Positions 53,383-62,931 of a stretch of 64,000 nucleotides of DNA are shown one piece after another; the stretch's first letter is position 1, and every line of letters begins with the position of its first letter. The notes beneath the pieces were generated by a model. That model had not been told where the DNA came from and searched no databases. It saw only the letters and a program-made list of their open reading frames with translations. The stretch is from an uncultured Tateyamaria sp. Its GTDB lineage: Bacteria; Pseudomonadota; Alphaproteobacteria; Rhodobacterales; Rhodobacteraceae. The position numbers were made by a program, and so were the translations under genes. Where the stretch lies: the NCBI GenBank assembly GCA_947501275.1, contig CANMVD010000001.1:434001-498000 (forward strand), in the 5' to 3' direction.

Positions 53383-53814
53383 TCAAGCCGGTGGGGCAAA
53401 CATCGCCAACACCTCGGCTTGGGTCATCTGCTGACGCCCCTCACCCGCAAACGCGTAGCCCTCAGGCTTGAGATCAATAAACAACTCGCCTGTCAGCGGA
53501 ATACTGGCCGTATCTTCCAACGTGCCCAATCCCACGTGAAACACACCCTCATGCGGACCCGGTGCGGTCACCCGGTAAAACACCGACGACCCACAGGTCT
53601 TGCAAAACGCACGCTCGGCCCATGCGGACGATGGATAGACAGTGAGATTGTCAGCACCTGTGATCTCCATTGCACCTTTCGGCACTTCAACACCCAGAAA
53701 CACGCCGCCCGACCACTTGCGGCACATCCCGCAATGACACGCGCCTGTCTCGGTCACAGGTGATGTGATGGTAAAGGCAACAGCGCCGCACATACAGGAT
53801 CCGGAATGGGACAT
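53383..53814 (-). CDS. GFA family (glutathione-dependent formaldehyde-activating-like) zinc protein
   Basis: This 143-residue protein has the zinc-binding cysteine pattern: SCMCGAVAF near the start, GACHCGMCRKWSGG about 25 residues later and FCKTCGSSVFYR near residue 75. This is the CENP-V/GFA fold. Gfa was described as speeding S-hydroxymethylglutathione formation, but for most homologues the function is unproven. The ATG at 53814 has AAAGGAG upstream. It is divergent from the GST gene (124 bp). Confidence 0.88.
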   Translation of the reverse strand: MSHSGSCMCGAVAFTITSPVTETGACHCGMCRKWSGGVFLGVEVPKGAMEITGADNLTVYPSSAWAERAFCKTCGSSVFYRVTAPGPHEGVFHVGLGTLEDTASIPLTGELFIDLKPEGYAFAGEGRQQMTQAEVLAMFAPPA

Positions 53815-53938
53815 CGCAACAACTCCTTTGGTTTTGTCCACAAAAAGTAACATCATCCACTGCCAATTTCTGTCAGCACCTTGCGACCACGGCACACCCC
53901 TGCAATCCTGCCAACCAAGCAAATCAGGAGAAAGCCCC

Positions 53939-54523
53939 ATGTACCGCGTTATCGGAACCGCCAAAAGCCGCGCCTTTCGCGTGATGTGGATGCTGGAAGA
54001 ACTGGGTCAGCCTTACGAGGTCGAAGCGGCCATGCCCCAATCGCAAGAAGCCTTTTCCCACAACCCGCTGGGCAAGATCCCTGCTTTGGTGGACGGGGAT
54101 CACGTGCTGACAGACAGCGTTGCAATCATGACGTATCTCGCAGACAAACATGGCGGGCTGACAGCACCAGCCGGCACACCCGCACGGGCCAAACAAGACG
54201 CCATGACCCTCTGGCTGATTGACGAAATGGATGCGCTGCTCTGGACTGCGTCCAAACACAGCTTTGTGCTGCCAGAAAAACTGCGTGTTCCAGAAGTGAA
54301 ACCAACGCTCAGGGCCGAATTCACGCGCAACGCGTCCAAACTCGAGGATTGGCTGATCCATGACTTCCTGATGGGCGATCAGATAACCCTACCCGACATA
54401 CTGGCCTGCCATTGCCTTGGTTGGTCCATCGTGGCCAAGTTCGACCCCCTGTCCGACAGGGTCAAAGCCTACTCGAAACGCCTGCGGGATCGCCCTGCCT
54501 ACGCTGCGGCTGCGGCTAGATAG
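53939..54523 (+). CDS. Glutathione S-transferase
   Basis: This 194-residue protein has a thioredoxin-like N-terminal domain (about 1-80, YRVIGTAKSRAFRVMWMLEELG, then HNPLGKIPALVDGD and LTDSVAIMTYLAD). The cis-Pro and SNAIL-like DSVAI positions for glutathione are present. The C-terminal helical domain contains ITLPDILACHCLGW in place of the usual S-x-A-D capping box. The ATG at 53939 has AGGAG 7 bases upstream. The 3' end overlaps the convergent flavoprotein gene by 25 bp. Its substrate is unknown; the neighbouring GFA protein also belongs to glutathione-related families. Confidence 0.9.
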   Translation: MYRVIGTAKSRAFRVMWMLEELGQPYEVEAAMPQSQEAFSHNPLGKIPALVDGDHVLTDSVAIMTYLADKHGGLTAPAGTPARAKQDAMTLWLIDEMDALLWTASKHSFVLPEKLRVPEVKPTLRAEFTRNASKLEDWLIHDFLMGDQITLPDILACHCLGWSIVAKFDPLSDRVKAYSKRLRDRPAYAAAAAR

Positions 54524-55680
54524 TCCACGACCCCCTGCCCTGCCCAACGCCCCGTTGCAAGGCAAGCGGTCAGCAGATACCCACCTGTTGGCGCTTCCCA
54601 ATCCAGCATCTCGCCCACGCAGAATGTTCCGGGCCGCTCCTTCAGCATGAAGCGCCCGTCCAGTGCGGCAAAGGGCACGCCGCCGGCTGTCGAAATTGCC
54701 TCGTCCATGGGGCGCAGTCCATCGTTGCGCACGGCCAGCTTTTTCAATCGGCGCGCCAAAGCCAGAGGCTCGGCAGGCAGCGGACGCCCCCATTCCTGCA
54801 ACACCGCCAGCTTGAGCGGGTCCAGTTTCAACACCTTGCGCGCATGGTTGGCAAAGCTCGCTTTGCCGCGCGGTCGCGCCAGACGGGCCGCAACTTCATC
54901 CACACTGAGATCCGGCAACAAATCGACAAACAACCGTTCGCCGTCGCGCACCCCACGCGACACGGAATAGATCCCGCCGCCTTCAAGGCCACGGCGCGAC
55001 ACCATCGCCTCACCCCGTGAACGATAAGCACCCGCACGCCACGCAACCCCTTTCAATGGTTTGCCCAGATGGACATCCATGAAGTCTGACCAATCCACCC
55101 AGACCGCTGCATTGGATGGCGCAAAAGCGACAGTTGGCACCGCACCCCACCCCGCCCAAGCCCCATCAGAGCCAAGCCGCGACCAACTCGCACCGCCACA
55201 TGCCAACACAACTGCATCTGCTGTAATGCGTACCGTGTCCGCACCGCCAGTTTGGAAAACGGCGCCGTCACCGTCCAACGCAACACAACGATGGCGCGTC
55301 TCGATCCGGACACCAAGCCCGGTCAAACGGCCCAACCAGGCGCGCAAAAGCGGGGAGGCTTTCATTGCCTCGGGAAAGACGCGGCCGGTTGTACCTGTAA
55401 AGACCTCTTGACCCAGCCCACGGGCCCAAACCTGAATGGCATCTGAATCAAAATCGGCAATCGCCGGGGCAAGCGCCTGCGCCGTTTCAGCGTAATGTGG
55501 CAACAGCGCGTCAAGTGGCGCTGCATGGGTCAGGTTCAGCCCTGACTTGCCCGCCATCAGGAACTTGCGACCCACAGTCGGCATCGCGTCATACACGGTG
55601 ACCGTCAGACCAGCTCCTGCCATGACCTCGGCCGCGGACAGCCCCGCAGGACCACCGCCAATGACAGCGACACGGCTCAT
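54499..55680 (-). CDS. HI0933/BaiN-like FAD flavoprotein
   Basis: This 393-residue protein has GGGPAGLSAAEVMAGAG at the N-terminus, KFLMAGKSGLNLTHA (the family hallmark GKSGxNxTH) near residue 40 and VVLACGGASW. The C-terminal GEMLDWEAPTGGYLLTACLATGRWAG closes the FAD site. It matches the HI0933-type subgroup. The reaction is unknown for most members; some reduce or oxidise ring compounds. It overlaps the MscS gene upstream by 4 bp and the GST gene at its 3' end by 25 bp. Confidence 0.87.
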   Translation of the reverse strand: MSRVAVIGGGPAGLSAAEVMAGAGLTVTVYDAMPTVGRKFLMAGKSGLNLTHAAPLDALLPHYAETAQALAPAIADFDSDAIQVWARGLGQEVFTGTTGRVFPEAMKASPLLRAWLGRLTGLGVRIETRHRCVALDGDGAVFQTGGADTVRITADAVVLACGGASWSRLGSDGAWAGWGAVPTVAFAPSNAAVWVDWSDFMDVHLGKPLKGVAWRAGAYRSRGEAMVSRRGLEGGGIYSVSRGVRDGERLFVDLLPDLSVDEVAARLARPRGKASFANHARKVLKLDPLKLAVLQEWGRPLPAEPLALARRLKKLAVRNDGLRPMDEAISTAGGVPFAALDGRFMLKERPGTFCVGEMLDWEAPTGGYLLTACLATGRWAGQGVVDYLAAAAA

Positions 55681-57020
55681 TCCGAAACTGGCGCGGTCAG
55701 CGTGGTCAAAGGCCCTTTGAACTCAACCGTACGATGGGGATAGGGAATGTTTATGTCGTGCTCTTTCAGAGCATTCCAGATCAGGAACAGCACATCAGAA
55801 GTGTATTTGTTTTTGCCGTCATCAATGCCGTTGACCCAGAACTCGACGGCAAAGTCGATACCGCTGTCGCCAAAGCCGCGCAGTTCGCAATCCGGTGGAA
55901 AGGGCTCGTTCAGCACTTCGGGGTGTTTGGACACGGCTGCCTCGATGATGTCGGGGACAAGGTTGATGTCCGTGTCATAACTCACCGAAAACGGGGCCTC
56001 GAAGCGGTTGGCTGACCCGCTGTCCGAATAATTGACCACGCGGGTCGTGATAAAATCCTCGTTCGGGACAACAATCCACTTGCCGTCAAACGTCTCAAGA
56101 ATGGCCGCGCGGGCTGTCATCTTGACGATGGTGCCTGCCTCGCCGCCATCCAGTTCAACATAGTCGCCGACAGTGGCCTGCCCTTCGACCAACAGAATGA
56201 CCCCTGAAATGAAGTTCGACGCAATCTTTTGCAGACCAAAACCAAGGCCAACACCAATGGCCCCGCCAAGAACGGCGAGTGCAGACAGATTGATGCCCAT
56301 GATGTTCATCAGCACAAGGAAAGCGACGCCAAAGATCACGAACTCCACTGCCTTGGCAACAAGTTGCCGCAGCGATGGGCGCATCTCTTCCTGCTTCTGG
56401 ATAAAGACCGTGGATTGACTGTTGGACCATTGCCCGAGCCAGAAAATCACGCCCGCGACGACAACAAATTGCAACAGCCACAACATGTTGAAGGACAGGT
56501 TGCCCAAAGGGACAATCGTTTCCTCTAGCCGGGTTGCTGCGATCTCCAGCAACCCAAGAGCATAGATGGCCGCGACCGGGACAAGCACGTATTTGCCCAG
56601 CAGTTTCAGGAACGGATCGGTTACGATATCACGCACCAAGGCGCGCACGGCAAGGAACAGGAAGATACGTTTGCCAAATGCGATGACAGCCCCGCTGTCA
56701 AAAATCGAACGCACAACGCTTTCGCCAATGCCCGTGAGGACATAGGCTAGCAAGGGCAGGATCAACGGTAAGAACTGTGCTACGAATCGGCGCGCAGTGG
56801 GGATATAGCCCTCGGCCTCACCGGGATCGAGTAGACGGCCCAGCGTTGGTTGTATTCTGCGCGTCAGCAAGACGGCTGCGATGTAGGCCACCACCAGCAG
56901 TCCGAACTGAGACCATGCTGCCGGGCTCAACAACCAACTCAGCGCCAGTTCCCACCCCTGCAAAGCATAGCCCACGACCGTCTGCACGATCTCCGGTTGG
57001 CTCTCCAGATCAAACTCCAC
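55677..57020 (-). CDS. Mechanosensitive channel of the MscS family
   Basis: This 447-residue inner-membrane channel has about five N-terminal hydrophobic segments, then the pore helix and beta domain. The GGAIGVGLGFGLQKIASNFISG segment (pore-lining helix) and ILLVEGQATVGDYVELDGGEAGTIVKM are family signatures. The C-terminal alpha-beta domain ends with PHRTVEF. The GTG at 57020 has AGAGGTG 6 bases upstream; the 39 upstream residues in the open frame are not credible. It protects against osmotic downshock. Confidence 0.9.
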   Translation of the reverse strand: MEFDLESQPEIVQTVVGYALQGWELALSWLLSPAAWSQFGLLVVAYIAAVLLTRRIQPTLGRLLDPGEAEGYIPTARRFVAQFLPLILPLLAYVLTGIGESVVRSIFDSGAVIAFGKRIFLFLAVRALVRDIVTDPFLKLLGKYVLVPVAAIYALGLLEIAATRLEETIVPLGNLSFNMLWLLQFVVVAGVIFWLGQWSNSQSTVFIQKQEEMRPSLRQLVAKAVEFVIFGVAFLVLMNIMGINLSALAVLGGAIGVGLGFGLQKIASNFISGVILLVEGQATVGDYVELDGGEAGTIVKMTARAAILETFDGKWIVVPNEDFITTRVVNYSDSGSANRFEAPFSVSYDTDINLVPDIIEAAVSKHPEVLNEPFPPDCELRGFGDSGIDFAVEFWVNGIDDGKNKYTSDVLFLIWNALKEHDINIPYPHRTVEFKGPLTTLTAPVSE

Positions 57021-57094
57021 AGCGCACCTCTTGTCTTGCGTGTCCACAGCCACATGTCTCACGTGGTCCGACCGATGTGCAAGAGAGTGCAAAC

Positions 57095-57388
57095 ATGAGC
57101 GATCCGATCTGTCCGCTATGTGATCGCCCGATCCCACCCGACGCCCCGCAAAGCCTGCACCACCTCATTCCCAAACTGAAGGGCGGCAAAGGCGGCCCCA
57201 CAGTCCTGCTCCATCACATTTGCCATCGCGAAATCCACGCTACCCTGACCGAAGCGGAGCTGGCGCGTCACTACAACACACCAGAAACGCTGCGCACACA
57301 TCCTCGGATTGCCAAGTTCGCCGCATGGGTGCGCAAGCGCCCGCCGGAGTTTGCCTCGAAGGTGCCGGGCAAGCGACGCAAGCGCTAA
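57095..57388 (+). CDS. Small HNH domain protein
   Basis: This 97-residue protein has CPLCDRPIP at the start, then LHHLIPKLKGGKGG and LLHHICHREIHA, the ordered His/Asn positions of an HNH nuclease with one CxxC zinc half. The C-terminal 40 residues are basic (ending KVPGKRRKR). It is the only plus-strand gene in this stretch, divergent from mscS and convergent with the enoyl-CoA hydratase gene. It carries no restriction or phage partner genes, so its cellular role is unknown. Confidence 0.85.
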   Translation: MSDPICPLCDRPIPPDAPQSLHHLIPKLKGGKGGPTVLLHHICHREIHATLTEAELARHYNTPETLRTHPRIAKFAAWVRKRPPEFASKVPGKRRKR

Positions 57389-57392
57389 GTCT

Positions 57393-58007
57393 CTAAATGC
57401 CCGTGCAAAGTCCCTTGATTTTGTGTGCGATACGCTGATCCGCGGCCACCGAGTCTTGGGTCAATTCCATCGCACGGGCAATGATCTGGTCCCCCTCCAT
57501 AATCTCATCGACCAACCCATAGGCATAGGCCACCTCTGCCGTGATTTTTTGCCCGGCCAGCAACATCAGTTTCGCGCGCGCAGGGCCAATGAGCGCGGCA
57601 AGGCGCGCAGGGTCGCTGGGTTGGGGCAGATATCCCAGCTTCATCACCGGGTAAAAAAACTTGGCGTGTGGTGGCGCAAGCCTGAGATCACAGGCCAGCA
57701 CCATGCCCATGGCACCCCCTGCCACTGTCCCGTTGAGGGCGGCAATTGTCAGCCCCGGCAAAGCGGCCAATGCACCCGACAAACGCTCCCAATCGGGTGA
57801 TGTTGCAAGACCAGCCTTGGCCGCGTCCAGATCGGCCCCGGCACTGAATACCCGGCCCACCCCCGTCAGGATCACCGCGCGCGCATCCCCTGCGGCCTCG
57901 GCCAGATCCGCCAGTTCGCGCAGCATGTCGGGGGTCAGCGCGTTGGCCTTGTCCGCTCGGTCAAGCGTGATTGTCCAGACCGGGCCGTCATCGTCAACGC
58001 GGATCAC
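57393..58007 (-). CDS. Enoyl-CoA hydratase/isomerase family protein (short)
   Basis: This 204-residue crotonase-fold protein starts with GTG at 58007, overlapping the SDR stop (GTGA). The oxyanion-hole segments are visible in FSAGADLDAAK and NGTVAGGAMGMVLACDLRLA. Full-length members have about 255 residues; here the C-terminal helices that make the trimer contacts are shorter. It probably acts on a short acyl-CoA together with the upstream SDR. Its specificity is unknown. Confidence 0.86.
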   Translation of the reverse strand: MIRVDDDGPVWTITLDRADKANALTPDMLRELADLAEAAGDARAVILTGVGRVFSAGADLDAAKAGLATSPDWERLSGALAALPGLTIAALNGTVAGGAMGMVLACDLRLAPPHAKFFYPVMKLGYLPQPSDPARLAALIGPARAKLMLLAGQKITAEVAYAYGLVDEIMEGDQIIARAMELTQDSVAADQRIAHKIKGLCTGI

Positions 58008-58756
58008 GACAGGCCAACCTTGGCGCGAATGTCTGGATCACGCAGCGAAATTTCCTGACCAATGTAACCATCCGCGTCTGGCGAACACATCCACAACAAG
58101 GTCCGTGCGGGCCAGTCCGCCGGGATGTGGTCGGACCAATCCAACTGGCTGACCCGGTTGATGCCGCTTGCCTTGATCTCACGCTGCATTTGGGTTGCGA
58201 CAGTGCCGGGGCTGAGCCCCATCGCCCGGATACCGTCGCTTGCGTTCTCATGGTCCACACAACGGGTCAGCATCGCCGCACCCGCCTTGGACGCATTGTA
58301 GTGCGACCATGCCTCGGTCGGGCCATGTGCGGCACCTGAACTGACAGTCAGGATGGTGCCCCCTCCGGCTTGTGTCATCACCGGCAATGCCGCGCGCATC
58401 CCGTAAAAGACACCCTTGAGGTTGATATCAATCACACTGCTCCACGCCTCCGGGTCCGCTGCGGCCAAATGCGAGATCGGTTCGACAACGCCTGCATTGT
58501 TGATCATGACATCAAGGCGACCAAACGCCTCGACTGCTTGCGCGACGGCGCCCGCAACCTGCGCATAATCGCTGACATCACAGGCCACGGCGCGGGCCTT
58601 CGGCCCGATCTCGTCGGACAAAGCCTCAATCGCGTCCGTGCTGCGGGCACACAGCACCACATTGGCCCCTGCGGCTGCGAACACGCGACCGGCCTCCGCC
58701 CCGATCCCACGACTTGCGCCCGTAATAAGCACAGTCTTGCCTGTCATGTCGGTCAT
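58004..58756 (-). CDS. SDR family oxidoreductase
   Basis: This 250-residue classical SDR has TGASRGIG at about residues 12-19, NNAGVVEP, the catalytic Ser in TVSSGAAHG and YNASK as YxxxK. The LSPGTVATQM segment is the normal nucleotide-side loop. The ATG at 58756 follows AAAGGGGTG; a second ATG three codons later is possible. It is co-transcribed with the enoyl-CoA hydratase gene, so beta-hydroxyacyl or a related oxidation is possible. Substrate unknown. Confidence 0.88.
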   Translation of the reverse strand: MTDMTGKTVLITGASRGIGAEAGRVFAAAGANVVLCARSTDAIEALSDEIGPKARAVACDVSDYAQVAGAVAQAVEAFGRLDVMINNAGVVEPISHLAAADPEAWSSVIDINLKGVFYGMRAALPVMTQAGGGTILTVSSGAAHGPTEAWSHYNASKAGAAMLTRCVDHENASDGIRAMGLSPGTVATQMQREIKASGINRVSQLDWSDHIPADWPARTLLWMCSPDADGYIGQEISLRDPDIRAKVGLS

Positions 58757-58901
58757 CCAAGACACCCCTTTGTAAACTTGCATTCAGCCGCGTATGTCCC
58801 ATCACATACACGACAGCCTTCGGTCGTCAGGCCTCCGGTCTTGACGCCGCATCCGAGCTGCCAGACCATGCCGCGTATAGCCGTACCAAAGGATTCTCAT
58901 A

Positions 58902-60434
58902 ATGCCCTGTATTTCCCGTTTTGCCAGCACAACGGCGCTTGCTGTTGTCATGCCCGCAACAGCCGCACTGGCCGATGTTACTGCCGCGCAAGTGTGGTCC
59001 GATTGGAAAGGGTACATGACCAGCGCCGGATATGACATCACCGCCTCTGAAACCACGTCAGGCGGGACTGTAACGGTCTCGGATCTGAAAATGGCGATGG
59101 ATTTTGGCGATGACACGATGGATGCCACAACCGAGATCGACTTTGAGACGATCCGCTTTGTGGAAAAGGGCGATGGCAGTGTGTCCATCGAACTGCCTGC
59201 ACAGTCCGCCATCCAAATTGCGCTTGAACCGAATAACGGTGATGCCGTCGACCTGACACTCGACTACACGCAAGACACCCCCGTGATGTCCGCTACAGGC
59301 GACCCTGACGAAATCACCTACACCTACGCAGCCAATGCGCTGACGATGCGATTAGCCAATGTGAACTTCAACGGCGTGATCCTGACCGAACAGGTCGCAA
59401 AAATGGAGTTCTCGTTCAAGGACGTCTCATACGTCACGCAGACCAAGCTGGGTGATCTGCGCAACATCGTGCAGGACATGAGCGCCAGCGCCATGGACTA
59501 TACTGTCTTTTTCAAAGACCCCGCTGGCGAGGGCCTGCTCGACGTCTCCGGCGCGATGGAGGGGCTGACATTCACAGGCGGCGGAGATCTGCCACTCGAA
59601 ACTGATCCCGCCGACCTCAATGCCATGCTGAACGATGGCTTTGCGTTCCAAGGCACGTTCAACAGCACAAGCGGACAGTATCAGGCCAGCTTTGACGGCC
59701 CGGACGGGAGCGGCACTATCAACAGCGTTTCCGGTGGCGGCACGCTGGGTGTGGGCATGACGCCGGACGGTCTGACATACGAAGCGCGCCAAACCGACGT
59801 GAATCTCAACATGCTGCTGACCGAACTGCCGTTGCCGATCTCTTTCATGGCGGCTCAGACCGGTTTTGACATGCTGTTGCCCTTGCAGAAATCCGATGAC
59901 GAACAGGGCTTCGGCCTTGGCATCGCGCTTGAGGATTTTGAAATGGCCGATACGCTGTGGGGCTTGTTCGATCCTACCGGGCAGTTGCCGCGCGATCCAG
60001 CCACGTTGGTTGTTGAACTCAGCGGAAAGGCCAAAGTGCTGTTTGACTTCCTCGATCCAACCCAAGCTGCATTGCTTGAAACCACGGGCGCGGCACCGGG
60101 TGAGTTGAACGCTCTGACACTCGAGAAGCTGGAGCTGGATGCCGTGGGTGCCCGCCTGACGGGGGATGGCGGTTTTACTTTTGATAACGGGGATCTGCTG
60201 ACCTTTGACGGCATGCCACGGCCCTTGGGCGGCGTGAACTTGAGTCTTGTGGGTGGCAATGGCCTGATCAACAAGCTGGTCAGCATGGGGCTGTTGCCCG
60301 AAGAACAAGCCATGGGTGCGCGGATGATGATGGGACTGTTTGCAGTTCCCGGTGATGGTGAGGACAGCCTGAAATCCCGTATCGAAGTCAACGAACAGGG
60401 CCATGTCCTGGCCAACGGTCAGCGCTTGCGTTAA
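58902..60434 (+). CDS. DUF2125 exported protein
   Basis: This 510-residue protein has a signal peptide of about 24 residues (cleavage after TAALA). The body is beta-rich, acidic and rich in Thr/Asp/Gly, with VWSDWKGYMTSAGYDIT and the C-terminal LNALTLEKLELDAVGARLTGDG typical of DUF2125. These proteins are periplasmic or outer-membrane associated and resemble AsmA-like lipid-handling folds at low level; their function is not known. The site AAAGGA precedes the ATG. It is probably a monocistronic transcript with 145 bp of upstream sequence. Confidence 0.87.
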   Translation: MPCISRFASTTALAVVMPATAALADVTAAQVWSDWKGYMTSAGYDITASETTSGGTVTVSDLKMAMDFGDDTMDATTEIDFETIRFVEKGDGSVSIELPAQSAIQIALEPNNGDAVDLTLDYTQDTPVMSATGDPDEITYTYAANALTMRLANVNFNGVILTEQVAKMEFSFKDVSYVTQTKLGDLRNIVQDMSASAMDYTVFFKDPAGEGLLDVSGAMEGLTFTGGGDLPLETDPADLNAMLNDGFAFQGTFNSTSGQYQASFDGPDGSGTINSVSGGGTLGVGMTPDGLTYEARQTDVNLNMLLTELPLPISFMAAQTGFDMLLPLQKSDDEQGFGLGIALEDFEMADTLWGLFDPTGQLPRDPATLVVELSGKAKVLFDFLDPTQAALLETTGAAPGELNALTLEKLELDAVGARLTGDGGFTFDNGDLLTFDGMPRPLGGVNLSLVGGNGLINKLVSMGLLPEEQAMGARMMMGLFAVPGDGEDSLKSRIEVNEQGHVLANGQRLR

Positions 60435-60509
60435 TTGCGCCTTGCCTGCGCCCCTTGCACTGTGGCGCGGGCAAAGCTACCTGATGCGCACCCACAGGCG
60501 GAGCCGCGC

Positions 60510-61853
60510 ATGACCAATCATTCCGAATTGACCCAACGCCTTTTGGCCGCCGCGCGTGACGCAGGCGCCGACAGTGCCGATGCATTGGTTGTCCAAGGCA
60601 CATCAACCTCGGTTGACGTTCGCATGGGTGCGCTAGAACAGGCAGAGCGATCTGAATCGATAGATCTTGGGCTGCGGGTCATACTTGGTCAAAAGCAGGC
60701 CAACGTCTCTTCTTCGGATGCATCCGACACCACTATTGTCGAGATGGCAGAGCGGGCGGTGGCGATGGCGCGCGAAGCGCCGGACGATCCCTATTGCGGG
60801 CTGGCAGACGCATCAGATCTGGCAGCAGATTGGGACATTGATGCGCTGGAACTCAGCGACGCTACCCCGGAACCCACACCCGAAAGCCTGCAAAATGATG
60901 CGTTGGCCGCAGAAGCCGCCGCACAGGGTGTCTCAGGCGTATCGCAGGTCCAGCAAAGCACCGCAGCTTACGGCATGCGAGACATCTGGCTTGCCACATC
61001 CAACGGGTTCTCCGGCGGTTATCGCCGTACAGATCGTGCCATCAGTTGTGTCGCCATCGCCGGGGAAGGTGCCGCAATGGAGCGCGACTATAGCGGGGAC
61101 AGCCGGATCTTTCAGACTGACCTGCGCATGCCTGACGAGATCGGGATCGAAGCCGCCGAACGCGCCGTGGAACGCTTTGGCGCGCGCAAACCTCCGACCG
61201 GGTCCTATCCCGTGCTCTTTGACGAGCGGATCTCCTCAAGCCTGATCGGGCACCTTTTGGCCGCTGCAAACGGGTCCAGCATTGGGCGGGGCGCCTCTTG
61301 GTTGCGCGAGCGGCTCGGCGCGCGCGTATTGCCCGACGGCATTGATCTGATCGAAGACCCGCACCGCCCCCGCGCCACCGCCTCACGCCCATTTGACGGC
61401 GAAGGCATGCCGACACGACCACGCGCCATTGTGCAGGATGGCGTGCTGACAGGCTGGACACTGGATCTGGCCACGGGGCGCAAATTGGGCATGCCATCGA
61501 CTGGCAATGCCGCACGTGGCACATCCGGGCCTCCCAACCCCGCCACGTGGAACGTCGCGCTGACACAAGGTGACGTGACACGCACAGACCTGATCCGGGA
61601 CATGGGCACCGGGCTGCTTGTGACTTCCATGATTGGCTCGACGATCAATCCCAACACCGGAGACTATTCACGCGGCGCCGCCGGATTGTGGATCGAAAAC
61701 GGCGAAATCGCCTATCCTGTAAATGAATGCACAATCGCCGGTAGCCTGCCGGAAATGCTGCGCGCAATTGTGCCTGCCAATGACGCGCGCACCCACCTTA
61801 GCCGCGTTGTGCCTTCGCTGCTCGTAAGCGGAATGACCCTTGCCGGCGACTGA
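60510..61853 (+). CDS. pmbA: TldE/PmbA-type metalloprotease-system protein
   Basis: This is a 447-residue partner of TldD in proteolytic maturation of peptides. As usual for the TldE branch there is no HExxH. Visible blocks are DSADALVVQGTSTSVDVRMGALEQAERSE at the N-terminus and LVTSMIGSTINPNTGDYSRGAAGLWIENGEIAYPVNE at the C-terminus. TldD itself is not in the window. The ATG at 60510 is the start of the conserved region. The cysQ gene begins within its last codons. Confidence 0.92.
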   Translation: MTNHSELTQRLLAAARDAGADSADALVVQGTSTSVDVRMGALEQAERSESIDLGLRVILGQKQANVSSSDASDTTIVEMAERAVAMAREAPDDPYCGLADASDLAADWDIDALELSDATPEPTPESLQNDALAAEAAAQGVSGVSQVQQSTAAYGMRDIWLATSNGFSGGYRRTDRAISCVAIAGEGAAMERDYSGDSRIFQTDLRMPDEIGIEAAERAVERFGARKPPTGSYPVLFDERISSSLIGHLLAAANGSSIGRGASWLRERLGARVLPDGIDLIEDPHRPRATASRPFDGEGMPTRPRAIVQDGVLTGWTLDLATGRKLGMPSTGNAARGTSGPPNPATWNVALTQGDVTRTDLIRDMGTGLLVTSMIGSTINPNTGDYSRGAAGLWIENGEIAYPVNECTIAGSLPEMLRAIVPANDARTHLSRVVPSLLVSGMTLAGD

Positions 61854-62625
61854 CCTGCCCCTGCTGATCGACGCGGCACGCATGGCCGGGCGCGTGGCCA
61901 CTAGCTTTGCCGGGCCCACAGCCAACCGTTGGGACAAACCCGATGATGCGGGGCCTGTGACCGAAGCCGATCTTGCTGTTAACGCGCTGTTGCACAGCAC
62001 GTTGCATACGGCGCGGCCCGACTATGGCTGGTTGTCAGAAGAAACCGAGGACAGCGCAGCGAGACTGGCCAATGACACAACGTTCATCATTGATCCGATT
62101 GACGGCACGCGCAGCTTTGTCGAGGGGTCCAACACGTGGGCCATCTCCATCGCCACTGCACACCGGGGAAAAGTCACCGCCGCCGCGATCTATCTGCCCT
62201 TGCGCGACAAGCTCTATGCCGCCGGTCTTGGGACGGGCGCGACCCTGAACGGCGCGACCCTGCAGGTGTCCGGCCGCAATCTCAAACCAGAGACACGACT
62301 GTTGGCAGCACGGCCCAACTTTGCAGACAAGAACTGGACCACAGGCGCGCCGGATGTCGAACGGCACTACCGCCCTTCGCTGGCCTATCGTCTGGCTCTG
62401 GTCGGTGAAGGACGGTTCGACGGCATGCTGACGTTGCGGCCCAGTTGGGAGTGGGACATCGCGGCAGGTGCGCTGATCATCAGCGAAGCAGGCGGGCGGA
62501 TCACGGATCGCACCGGGGCAGCGCTCAAGTTCAACAACGCCATTCCCAAACTCAACGGCGTGGTGGCCGCTAACCCCACCTTGCACGACGATATCGTTGA
62601 ACGGCTGGACCCTTCCGCCGCTTGA
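61840..62625 (+). CDS. cysQ: Inositol-monophosphatase superfamily, 3'(2'),5'-bisphosphate nucleotidase-like
   Basis: This 261-residue Mg-dependent phosphatase has the metal-binding EE in WLSEETED and the DPIDGTRSFVEG motif (about residues 85-95). The C-terminal WEWDIAAGALIISEAGG is complete. Either PAP/PAPS turnover (CysQ) or inositol-phosphate hydrolysis is possible. The start is TTG at 61840, which overlaps pmbA by 14 bp; the next ATG would remove the conserved N-terminal helix. It is followed by the DUF4170 gene. Confidence 0.88.
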   Translation: MPATDLPLLIDAARMAGRVATSFAGPTANRWDKPDDAGPVTEADLAVNALLHSTLHTARPDYGWLSEETEDSAARLANDTTFIIDPIDGTRSFVEGSNTWAISIATAHRGKVTAAAIYLPLRDKLYAAGLGTGATLNGATLQVSGRNLKPETRLLAARPNFADKNWTTGAPDVERHYRPSLAYRLALVGEGRFDGMLTLRPSWEWDIAAGALIISEAGGRITDRTGAALKFNNAIPKLNGVVAANPTLHDDIVERLDPSAA

Positions 62626-62688
62626 CCCGCCCTGCCATATAAGCAAACTGCCGCTGACCGCGATACGCGCAACACAAAGGATCCAGCC

Positions 62689-62931
62689 ATGACCCAACGC
62701 CTGCACCTCGTCTTCGGTGGCGAGCTTGTCGATCCAACCCAAAACGTTTTCAAGAACGTGGATGATCTGCATGTTGTCGGCATCTTCCCCGACTACGATA
62801 CCGCCTATAACGCCTGGAAATCCGAAGCGCAGCGGACTGTAGACAATGCCCATATGCGCTATTTCATTGCGCACCTGCACCGCCTGCGGGACGAAGAGAA
62901 TGCTGCGGCGGCAACGGAGGAACTGGGCTGA
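62689..62931 (+). CDS. DUF4170 small protein
   Basis: This 80-residue acidic protein has the sequence features LVFGGELVDPTQNVFKNVDDLHVVGIFP and AYNAWKSEAQRTVDNAHMRYFIAHLHRL. This family occurs in alphaproteobacteria next to lipid-A genes, with unknown function. It lies 63 bp after cysQ. Its stop overlaps the apparent CTG start of the next gene, and its last codons carry the GGAGG site used by that gene. Confidence 0.9.
   Translation: MTQRLHLVFGGELVDPTQNVFKNVDDLHVVGIFPDYDTAYNAWKSEAQRTVDNAHMRYFIAHLHRLRDEENAAAATEELG

Noticed and set aside
53383-53814. GFA protein as the formaldehyde partner of the PhyH dioxygenases
   Set aside because: Attractive with the demethylation idea, but it lies 32 kb away in a core region without shared regulation signs.
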